Shown here: positions 1 to 5,835 of the stretch, piece after piece | Position numbering within the stretch: the first letter of the stretch is position 1 | How the letters are laid out: the number at the start of each line of letters is the position of its first letter | NCBI GenBank assembly: GCA_003499715.1 | Contig: DNSH01000044.1 | Location: 1-11,817 of the forward strand | Direction of reading: 5' to 3' | Length of the DNA stretch: 11,817 nucleotides | Origin: Candidatus Mesolinea sp. | GTDB taxonomy: Bacteria; Chloroflexota; Anaerolineae; Anaerolineales; Anaerolineaceae | Notes under the pieces: model-generated | The model's input: only the letters and a program-made list of their open reading frames with translations | The model's database searches: none | Told to the model about the DNA's origin: nothing | Made by a program: the position numbers and the translations under genes

Positions 1-740
1 CAGGTGGAATAGACAATCTCGCCGCCAACTCGCGTGGCAGTGACTGCTGACTCGAGCAACGCAAACTGCCGTGATGCTAAACGGGAGCGCTCATCAGGTG
101 TAATGGGGCGGTGCGGGTGGCTGGGTGAAGCACGTAAACTTTCCATACTGCAAGGCGCATCCAGCAAGACACGATCAAAAGTCCCGGGGAACCAAGCACC
201 CCATTTTTCTCCTGGATAATTCGTGATGACCGTATTGAGCGCACCCCAGGTTTGCAAGACCACCTTGAGAGCTGGCAGCCGGTTGAGACTGGCGTCGTTT
301 GCGATCACCAAGCCATGATCTTGATTGAGATCTACCAGCTGGGTGGTTTTTCCACCTGGAGATGCTGCCATATCGAGGGTTAAGCTCAGTGTATTCGAAG
401 GAGAAAAAAGTGCTACTGGCAGCATCGAAGCGGCGTCTTGTAAGTAATAGTACCCAAGCCTGTGCTCAATGGTTTGGCTAGGAGGGGTGTTATAGCGTTT
501 TAGTTGGAAGCCAGCCGGGTAAAATGGCACTGGGGAAGTCTCCCATCCATACCAGTTTGTCCACTTAGCCAGTGCTTGGGCAGGGTCAGGACTTTTGAGC
601 AAATTGACGCGTAAGGCAATCGGAGCTGGTTCGTGAATTACAGTCAACAACGCTTGGTAATCCTCTGCAGAAAGATATGGCGCATAACGTTCCAAGGCGG
701 AAATGCTAGGGTCAGAAATGGGATTGAGTGGAGAGTTCAT
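1..740 (-). CDS. RsmB/RsmF (NOL1/NOP2/Sun) family rRNA m5C methyltransferase, 3' end outside window
   Basis: Translating the minus strand from the ATG at 740 gives 246 residues and the open frame runs off the left edge. It is a SAM-dependent RNA cytosine-C5 methyltransferase: RVNLLK (44-49), QDAASMLP (101-108), SAM-binding loop LDMAASPGGKTTQL (122-135), and motif IV DAPCSMESLR (194-203) with the product-release Cys. The frame is cut inside motif VI, after VYST, so only two bases of what should be the nucleophile Cys codon are present. E. coli RsmF makes m5C1407 and RsmB m5C967 of 16S rRNA; which base this enzyme modifies cannot be told, and the C-terminal domains are not visible. The start overlaps the stop of the upstream methyltransferase gene as ATGA, and no Shine-Dalgarno is seen, so translation is probably coupled. 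It is the last visible gene of a five-gene operon. Family sure, target uncertain. Confidence 0.9.
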   Translation of the reverse strand, partial: MNSPLNPISDPSISALERYAPYLSAEDYQALLTVIHEPAPIALRVNLLKSPDPAQALAKWTNWYGWETSPVPFYPAGFQLKRYNTPPSQTIEHRLGYYYLQDAASMLPVALFSPSNTLSLTLDMAASPGGKTTQLVDLNQDHGLVIANDASLNRLPALKVVLQTWGALNTVITNYPGEKWGAWFPGTFDRVLLDAPCSMESLRASPSHPHRPITPDERSRLASRQFALLESAVTATRVGGEIVYST

Positions 741-1549
741 CGCTTATGTATAAAAAAGATAAGCTCATTACCAACCTGGGTTTGTTCTAACTCCCATGGC
801 AAGCCAGCAATCGCCTCTTTGATCAACTGGGTGTGATAGGCTACAAGTGAATGGTGCCCGCGTAGGTCTTCAGCTGGCAGGCTGACGATTATGAGCTTCA
901 CTGGCAGCGCTTGGAAAAAACTTCGATTGCAACCGGGAGAACGTTTTTCGAAACGATGGGCTTCCTTAAAGAAAAAAGCACAATCTGCTGGCTGAGATGG
1001 TGGATTGACGAGAATATCTTGTTGGATGGCATGCGCCGAGGGGTAGGCGCGAGCAAAAAATGCGTTGAGGAAATCTAACCGTGGCTGGTGAATATCATAA
1101 GCCAGGAATTCTGTTTCATTTGGGAAATTTAACCAAGGCAGGAGTAATGGGTCCAGCGCGCAAGCCAGATCGAGGATGCGATTGGGTGTATCGATATGAT
1201 CACGCAAGCATTGGCAGAAAGCCTCGATATGAGGTAGGCGTTCGCGGGTAGAAGCGTGTTTCTGCATTACGCTGAGTGCCCAAGCTTTCACTTGGTCTGG
1301 TGTGGGATTTACCTGGAAGCAAGCCTTCATCCTTTCCGTTTCCTGCGCATAGTCAATATCCTCTAAATAGGGGGCGATAACGTTGTGCAGCTTTTTACGA
1401 AAACGTTGGGTAACTTCCGCTTTACTGCCGCCTAATGCAGATTCGGCTGTGAGCATGTCTTGCAACGTCTCCTCCGGCAAATTGAGCTCGCGATATTTGC
1501 GTGATTTGCGTGTATGCTCAATAATGGCTTCGAATTCAACTTGATCCAT
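737..1549 (-). CDS. Divergent second copy of ArmA/Rmt (FmrO) family 16S rRNA methyltransferase
   Basis: 270 residues, about the usual family length (RmtB is about 250). It is a paralogue of the gene directly upstream: same N-terminal helical domain, KHASTRERLP (97-106), SAM motif LDLACALDPLLLPW (126-139), the acidic ribose-binding DIHQP (152-156), shared DFLNAFF (159-165), and the family-like C-terminus GNELIFFIHKR (260-270). Two hallmark blocks are changed. The usual CGLNP of the SAM loop reads CALDP. The FKLLPLLE-like segment reads FFKEAHRFEK (193-202), and the SLGGRxKGMxxNY substrate loop reads DLRGHHSLVAYH (228-239). The frame is intact, so this is not an obvious pseudogene. It may be an enzyme of different specificity or an inactive partner of the upstream copy. 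It starts 3 nt after the upstream stop, with a weak GGTGAA ribosome site, and its TGA overlaps the next ATG. Family membership is firm; activity is unknown. Confidence 0.82.
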   Translation of the reverse strand: MDQVEFEAIIEHTRKSRKYRELNLPEETLQDMLTAESALGGSKAEVTQRFRKKLHNVIAPYLEDIDYAQETERMKACFQVNPTPDQVKAWALSVMQKHASTRERLPHIEAFCQCLRDHIDTPNRILDLACALDPLLLPWLNFPNETEFLAYDIHQPRLDFLNAFFARAYPSAHAIQQDILVNPPSQPADCAFFFKEAHRFEKRSPGCNRSFFQALPVKLIIVSLPAEDLRGHHSLVAYHTQLIKEAIAGLPWELEQTQVGNELIFFIHKR

Positions 1550-1552
1550 ACT

Positions 1553-2353
1553 TCACCGTGAAAGCAGGAAAGCAATTTCAGTGGGGAAGGTGAAAGCCTC
1601 AACTTTGAAGTTTAAACCTTCGATCAGGCGGTAAAAAGCGGTAGTGTAGTTAGCTGGCATGCCCTTTGGTCTTCCGCCTAAACTCTTAGCTGGATAAGAA
1701 ACCAGGATGTGCTCAGCTTGAATCCCTTCAAGTAAACGACGGCTGAATGTTTTATCGATCTGATCTAGCAGAGGTAAGGTCTTCAAGAGGAAAGCCACTT
1801 GCACGTGTTCATTAGGGATGCAGCTGGTGAGATCGCAGGCAAAAGCTTGCCCGTTAATACGATAGCTCTCAAAAAATGCGTTCAAAAAGTCTATCATCGG
1901 TTGAAGGACGTCACAGGCTAAGTAGGTGCAATCTTCTGCGAGAGGCATCCAAGGCAGTGCCAAGGGGTTCAAGCCACACGCCAGATCTAAAATAGAATGC
2001 ATAGGGCTGATGCTTGCCAAGCATGTGGCATAAAAGTCCTTCAAGAAGGGCAAGCGTTCAGCGGTGGAAGCGTGCAGGCGGAGCATGCGTTGGCAAAGCT
2101 CATGTTTATCTTGGGCTGAATCCCTAAAAAGTGCGCTCCACTGCGCGTAGTCTACCTTTGTAGGAAGGTATGCACCGGTCAGCTGGTGTAATCGGCTGCG
2201 GACTGCTTTGACACTTTCTGAAAAATTGGACCGCTTCTGTAACTCCTCACGGGCAATGCGTTCGACCAGGCTTGGAGCAATTTGTGCATACTTTGGGGAT
2301 TGCTGCACACTTGTGATTAGTTGGGTGAGTACTCCTGGATTAATCTCATCCAT
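1553..2353 (-). CDS. ArmA/Rmt (FmrO) family 16S rRNA (guanine1405-N7)-methyltransferase
   Basis: 266 residues matching the aminoglycoside-resistance methyltransferases (RmtB, ArmA, Sgm) along the whole length. The N-terminal helical domain has SPKYAQIAP (19-27) and VRSRLHQLTGAY (51-62). The core has LHASTAERLP (93-102), SAM loop LDLACGLNPLALPW (122-135), acidic CDVLQP (147-152), FLLKTLPLLDQ (188-198), and the family-specific loop SLGGRPKGMPANY (224-236), which in studied members helps dock and position the target guanine. In those enzymes the product is m7G1405 in helix 44, giving high resistance to gentamicin- and kanamycin-type drugs; that reaction is inferred here from conserved motifs. 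The ATG overlaps the transglycosylase-like stop by 8 bp and has a GGAGA ribosome site (2363-2367). Setting in an overlapping RNA-modification operon, without mobile-element genes, suggests a resident housekeeping or intrinsic-resistance role rather than a recent acquisition. Confidence 0.9.
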   Translation of the reverse strand: MDEINPGVLTQLITSVQQSPKYAQIAPSLVERIAREELQKRSNFSESVKAVRSRLHQLTGAYLPTKVDYAQWSALFRDSAQDKHELCQRMLRLHASTAERLPFLKDFYATCLASISPMHSILDLACGLNPLALPWMPLAEDCTYLACDVLQPMIDFLNAFFESYRINGQAFACDLTSCIPNEHVQVAFLLKTLPLLDQIDKTFSRRLLEGIQAEHILVSYPAKSLGGRPKGMPANYTTAFYRLIEGLNFKVEAFTFPTEIAFLLSR

Positions 2354-3428
2354 TCCGCAAGGTCTCCATCAGCTGAGTCATAAAGCGCAAATTGTGCTGG
2401 CTGGCAAGGCGCTGGTAAGAAGCATCTTTCATGCGGTATAAATGATTGAGATACGCCAAACTATAGTGCTGACATGTTGGGCAGTCACAGCCTGGCGAAA
2501 TTGGCTCAGAACTGCGCATATAAATATCGTCACCGATGTAGACGTAGCGGAACCAGTCTGAACCGGCGTCAGGAATTGCTCCGGCGTTGCTCAGGGCATA
2601 CAAGCGTCCATGGCGGGCATCGCGGGTCGGCATAGCGCAATCGAATAGCGCATAGCCTAAGTGATAACAGGTGGAAACGTTAAGTGGATGACCAATGCCA
2701 AGCGCATGAATCGGAAACTGATTAGGAATGAGCCTGCGAGTATACGCCAGGATATCTGTCAGTAGCTGTGATTGGTCATTTAGCGGCCAGCCGCCGAAGC
2801 CAAAACCATCGAAGCCTATCTCGAGCAAGGCTTCAGCACAGCGCTTGCGCAGCTCGGGGTATCCTCCACCTTGAATAACTGCAAAGAGTAATGGTCGGTC
2901 TTCAGGGGATATCTGCCGCGCGGTTAATTGTTTTTCGAATCTATCTTTGCAGCGCTTTGCCCAGGCTATCGTACGCTGCACAGAAAGCTGCTGCTCTTCA
3001 AAGGGAGCATCCACATGCGTGCAATCGTCTAAGCAGAAGAGCACATCAGCGTTAAAACTGAGTTGAAGCTGAATGCTTTTCTCTGGCGTAAGAATCAACT
3101 TGCGGTTAGAGCCTTCTGGTCGGAAGATAATTCCATTTTCGTTCAGGCTGCCAAATTTTGGGTTTTGACGGATGAGAGAATACGCTTGAAAGCCTCCGGA
3201 ATCGGTCATAATCAAGCCACCCCAGCCAGAAAAACAGTGCAGCCCGCCCATGGCTTGAATAACTGAAGAACCCGGTTTCTGCATCAGGTGGAAAGCGTTC
3301 ATCATCACCGCTTGCACGCCAGCTTCACTCAAGTCGGTACTCGTTAGGCTGCGCACGTAGCCGAAAGTTGCATCAGGTAAAAAAGCTGGTAAAGGCAATG
3401 TATGTTGCCGAACTTGGAGAGTGTTCAT
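2346..3428 (-). CDS. tgt: tRNA-guanine transglycosylase (TGT) family protein, divergent
   Basis: Bacterial TGT swaps guanine-34 of certain tRNAs for preQ1 on the way to queuosine. From the ATG at 3428 the protein is 360 residues, close to family length; a TTG at 3461 is also open but has no ribosome site and would overlap the upstream gene. Visible landmarks are TDSGGFQ (75-81, catalytic Asp76), LDDCT (133-137, base-binding Asp and Cys), IQGGGYPELR (185-194), FDCAMPTR (262-269, nucleophile Asp263) and a complete zinc site CDCPTC (314-319) plus His345, with the usual 25-residue spacing. The substrate-pocket stretch normally GGLAVGE reads GGWPLND (212-218), and the FDECTP region reads LDDCTHVD. 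It may thus bind a somewhat different base or be a paralogue of a normal tgt elsewhere. It starts 4 nt after the rsmI-like stop and overlaps the next gene, so it is co-translated with rRNA methyltransferases, not with queA or other queuosine genes. Confidence 0.85.
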   Translation of the reverse strand: MNTLQVRQHTLPLPAFLPDATFGYVRSLTSTDLSEAGVQAVMMNAFHLMQKPGSSVIQAMGGLHCFSGWGGLIMTDSGGFQAYSLIRQNPKFGSLNENGIIFRPEGSNRKLILTPEKSIQLQLSFNADVLFCLDDCTHVDAPFEEQQLSVQRTIAWAKRCKDRFEKQLTARQISPEDRPLLFAVIQGGGYPELRKRCAEALLEIGFDGFGFGGWPLNDQSQLLTDILAYTRRLIPNQFPIHALGIGHPLNVSTCYHLGYALFDCAMPTRDARHGRLYALSNAGAIPDAGSDWFRYVYIGDDIYMRSSEPISPGCDCPTCQHYSLAYLNHLYRMKDASYQRLASQHNLRFMTQLMETLRNG

Positions 3429-3432
3429 GGGG

Positions 3433-4149
3433 TTAAAACGGCTTTTTCTGCGGACGGTCAAGGATCAAAATAAATTCAGCTTTGCGGTTTTGTATCCTCG
3501 TAAGAATTTCATCGACCGGACCAAGGTAGAGGTGCTCTTCTGGCATGGTTAAATCACAAGCTAAGAAAATATTTTGCTTTTTACCAAAAGACTGTTGAAC
3601 TTCCTGAAGCAATCTTTGCATTCGGTAAGGTGTATCCATCAACACAAGCGGATAATCGGCATATTTCAATTGAGAAAGCTTCTTCCGGCGCTGGTCTATT
3701 TTGACCGGCAAGAACCCGATAAAGAGGAATTCTTCCAGGTCAAATGGGCACACTGACAGTGCAGCCATCAATGAGGAAGCACCAGGCAGAGGCGTGACCG
3801 CAATATTCATCTCATAAAGCAGCTGGAGGAGTTTTTTACCCGGATCAGAGAAGACTGGTGTGCCGCAATCGGAAATCAACGCTAAAGATTGACCCTGGGC
3901 AAGCATCAACAAAACATCCTGAATCCGCTCTGCTTCGTTGTGTTCGTTGAGCTCCAACAAAGGCTTTGCGATGCCAAGGCTTCTGAGCAAGCGCGAGCCA
4001 TTTCTATGCTCCTCACACAGGATTACGTCTGCATGAGCCAGGGTTTCTATAGCGCGTGTGGTTATATCGCCGGCGTTTCCGATCGGTGTAGCCACTACGT
4101 AAAGCTTGCCGGCGGATTTTGCTGTTGTGGAGTTTGCGTTCAAGGTCAT
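3433..4149 (-). CDS. rsmI: RsmI-like 16S rRNA C1402 2'-O-methyltransferase (tetrapyrrole-methylase fold), short variant
   Basis: RsmI methylates the ribose of C1402 in helix 44. This 238-residue protein has the fold's signatures in order: LYVVATPIGNAGDIT (16-30), CEEHR (45-49), LNEHNEAERI (67-76), LISDCGTPVFSDPG (91-104), TPLPGASSLMAALS (119-132), FIGFLP (143-148), DTPYR (172-176), CDLTMPEEHLYLG (198-210) and KAEFILIL (223-230). Several key blocks differ from standard RsmI (AEDTR, ESPHR, LTKxHE), and the C-terminal domain of about 45 residues found in E. coli RsmI is absent. It could be a short RsmI relative with a changed target, and a standard rsmI may exist elsewhere in the genome. It is the first gene of the five-gene operon. 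No Shine-Dalgarno lies before the ATG, and a TATAAT sits 11 nt upstream, so the message may be nearly leaderless. Fold is certain; the exact target nucleotide is inferred. Confidence 0.85.
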   Translation of the reverse strand: MTLNANSTTAKSAGKLYVVATPIGNAGDITTRAIETLAHADVILCEEHRNGSRLLRSLGIAKPLLELNEHNEAERIQDVLLMLAQGQSLALISDCGTPVFSDPGKKLLQLLYEMNIAVTPLPGASSLMAALSVCPFDLEEFLFIGFLPVKIDQRRKKLSQLKYADYPLVLMDTPYRMQRLLQEVQQSFGKKQNIFLACDLTMPEEHLYLGPVDEILTRIQNRKAEFILILDRPQKKPF

Positions 4150-4154
4150 AGCTA

Positions 4155-4193
4155 GGTATGATTATACCCTACGGGTACCTTACCCTACGGGTA
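4155..4193. promoter_or_regulatory. Array of alternating inverted half-sites (TACCC/GGGTA), likely operator
   Basis: Two identical 13-mers TACCCTACGGGTA occur at 4165-4177 and 4181-4193, 16 bp apart. Each is an inverted repeat (TACCC, 3 nt, GGGTA). The half-sites alternate in orientation at 4165, 4173, 4181 and 4189, exactly 8 bp apart, and a weaker pair GGTAT/ATACC flanks the start at 4155-4168. The array lies between two divergent genes (rsmI-like on the minus strand, murJ-like on the plus strand) and covers the -35 zone of the minus-strand TATAAT at 4166-4161. Binding by a dimeric regulator is the simplest reading. An RNA hairpin in the leader of an upstream start is the alternative. The binding factor is unknown. 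Confidence 0.6.
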
Positions 4194-4225
4194 GATATTA
4201 TAGGAATACTTTTAGTAAATTGGAA
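4161..4225 (-). promoter_or_regulatory. Candidate promoters of the rRNA-modification operon
   Basis: The minus strand has two perfect TATAAT hexamers upstream of the rsmI-like gene. The nearer (4166-4161) is 11 nt from the ATG and has no recognisable -35, its place being taken by the TACCC/GGGTA array, which would suit an activator-dependent, nearly leaderless start. The farther (4202-4197) has TTCCAA (4225-4220) at 17 bp as a weak -35; transcription from it would carry the array in the leader or have it at the start site, as for a repressor. Sequence alone does not decide between them. Confidence 0.5.
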
Positions 4226-4271
4226 GCATACTTAATCCAGAGGCTGAAAATATGCTTCAACATGAGGATGA

Positions 4272-5813
4272 ATGAAAAAGTTTAGCCGTTTATCTCAAGT
4301 ATCGCTGTTACTCGCTGTTCTATTCACTGTGGATAAGCTCTTAGGAGTTGCGCGCCAGATGCTAATTTCACGGCAGTTTGGGCTTTCAGCGGAGTTGGAT
4401 GTGTTCAACGCAGCCAACAACCTGCCGGACATGCTCTTCATGCTCATTTCTGGTGGTGCTTTGACAATCGCTTTTATCCCCGTGCTTACAGAAGTGCTGA
4501 ACCAAGATGGCAAGAAGGCAGCCTGGGGGCTCTTTTCCAATGTGCTCAATTTAGTGTTTTTAGTGACAGCAGTTATTGCAGTTATTTTCGGGATTTTTGC
4601 TCAACCTCTGGTGAGCAGCCAACTTGGCGTGGCGCCAGGCTTCTCCGCTGAGCAAATACAGCTCACTGTGCTCTTACTTCGTCTGAATTTAGTTGCCACT
4701 TTAGTTTTCTCGGTCAGTGGCTTGGTAATGGCAGGGTTGCAAGCTAATCAACATTTCTTATTACCCGCTCTGGCGCCCATTTTTTATGATTTTGGCCAAA
4801 TCTTTGGAGCAATCATTTTAGCGCCGAGCGAGCCTTATCATCTCGGGAGCCTCACTTTGCCAGCTTTAGGCTTGGGCGTGGAAGGACTTGTTTACGGCGT
4901 GATTCTTGGGGCATTACTGCATTTGCTTATCCAGGTGCCAGGATTGCTCAAATATCAGTTCCACTGGCAGCCGCGCCTCAATCTAAAAGAAGCAAACACC
5001 CAAAAAGTCCTCAAGCTCATGGGTCCGCGTGTATTGAGCATGCTCTTTATTCAACTAATTTTTGTTGTTCAGGATAATATTGCTTCGCGTTTGGCAACGG
5101 GCTCGGTGACCGCATTAACTTATGGCTGGTGGATTATGCAAGTGCCGGAAACACTTATCGGCACAGCGGTTGCGACCGCCGTGCTGCCAACACTCTCTGA
5201 ATTTATTAACCAAGGGAAAATGGATCAATTTAAAACCCAAATTGAAAAGGCAGCCCGTGCTATGCTGACCCTTACCATTCCGATTGCAATAATTGCTGCG
5301 GTGGTTATTTTACCGGTCGTACAAACCTTGTTGGGCTTCACACTATCCGATGCTATGTGGGTAGCAGCAGTAACTCGTATTTTCTTATTGGGGATTGTAG
5401 GGCATGCGCTTGTAGAATTGTATGTGCGTTCGTTTTATGCAATGCAAAAGCCTCGCGTTCCTTTGTTTGGTTCAGCTTTGACGTTTGTTGTTTTCTTGGG
5501 TATTAGCTTGCTTCTGACGCCATCATTGCAAGCGGCTGGCATCGCTGCTGCTAACACCCTTGCTTATAGCCTTCAAGCGGTGTTGCTGTTGGTGTTGCTC
5601 AACCGACAGTTGACTTCAACGCAAAAACTTTCACCACAGCTTTGGCGGAGTCTGTTTGCAGCACTATGTGGGGGTGTGGCTGCGGCTCTGGTGATGCGCT
5701 ATCTGCCTGGGATGAGCGGGAGTTTTATTGCAGCAATTCTCGCCGCATTATTTGGTGTGGTCGCTGCTGGTGTGATCGTCCGTAAAGATTTACGTAATTT
5801 GGCTAACCTTTAA
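4272..5813 (+). CDS. murJ: MurJ/MviN family lipid-linked precursor flippase, variant cavity
   Basis: 513 residues, hydrophobic throughout with about 14 membrane helices, the size of MurJ (lipid II flippase of peptidoglycan synthesis, MOP superfamily). The N-terminal block DKLLGVARQMLISRQFG, then DVFNAANNLPD and GGALTIAFIPVL, are typical, as is PETLIGTAVATAVLPTLSEF in the second half. By eye alignment to E. coli MurJ, Arg24 and Asp39 are kept (Arg28, Asp43). Arg18 is Lys22, Arg52/Arg53 become Phe56/Met57, and Arg270 in the YADR segment becomes Trp287 in YGWW. These arginines line the central cavity and matter in studied MurJ proteins, so the cargo may differ from classical lipid II. The start at 4272 has a GAGG ribosome site 4 nt upstream. 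It shares its control region with the divergent modification operon; the next gene's promoter begins inside its 3' end. Confidence 0.85.
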   Translation: MKKFSRLSQVSLLLAVLFTVDKLLGVARQMLISRQFGLSAELDVFNAANNLPDMLFMLISGGALTIAFIPVLTEVLNQDGKKAAWGLFSNVLNLVFLVTAVIAVIFGIFAQPLVSSQLGVAPGFSAEQIQLTVLLLRLNLVATLVFSVSGLVMAGLQANQHFLLPALAPIFYDFGQIFGAIILAPSEPYHLGSLTLPALGLGVEGLVYGVILGALLHLLIQVPGLLKYQFHWQPRLNLKEANTQKVLKLMGPRVLSMLFIQLIFVVQDNIASRLATGSVTALTYGWWIMQVPETLIGTAVATAVLPTLSEFINQGKMDQFKTQIEKAARAMLTLTIPIAIIAAVVILPVVQTLLGFTLSDAMWVAAVTRIFLLGIVGHALVELYVRSFYAMQKPRVPLFGSALTFVVFLGISLLLTPSLQAAGIAAANTLAYSLQAVLLLVLLNRQLTSTQKLSPQLWRSLFAALCGGVAAALVMRYLPGMSGSFIAAILAALFGVVAAGVIVRKDLRNLANL

Positions 5814-5826
5814 CCTGAGGTATAAT
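5799..5826 (+). promoter_or_regulatory. Near-leaderless sigma70-type promoter
   Basis: TTGGCT (5799-5804, inside the last codons of the murJ-like gene), a 16-bp spacer, and a perfect TATAAT (5821-5826). The ATG at 5836 is only 9 nt after the -10 box, so the transcript should begin within a few bases of the start codon. No Shine-Dalgarno is present, which fits a leaderless message and separates this gene from murJ in regulation. Confidence 0.65.
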
Positions 5827-5835
5827 TTTCAGCCT

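Noticed and set aside
34..219. Plus-strand open frame at the left edge
   Set aside because: It is antisense to the RsmB/RsmF-like gene, whose conserved motifs account for this stretch.
737..1549. Second Arm-like gene as a pseudogene
   Set aside because: The frame is full length without stop or frameshift, start and stop are coupled to both neighbours, and the SAM-binding region is largely kept; only particular motifs have changed.
737..2353. Arm-like genes as a recently transferred resistance cassette
   Set aside because: They overlap or abut other RNA-modification genes on both sides, and no transposase, integrase, inverted repeats or attachment sites are visible.
3428..3461. Upstream TTG start at 3461 for the TGT-like gene
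   Set aside because: It would overlap the rsmI-like gene by 29 nt, has no ribosome site, and adds residues that match nothing in the family; the ATG at 3428 fits the family start.
4295..4549. Open frame on the minus strand inside the murJ-like gene, and other antisense frames (e.g. 6217-6507, 8872-9081, 10850-11272)
   Set aside because: Each is opposite a well-supported gene, has no ribosome site or family motif, and its sequence is explained by the sense-strand codons.
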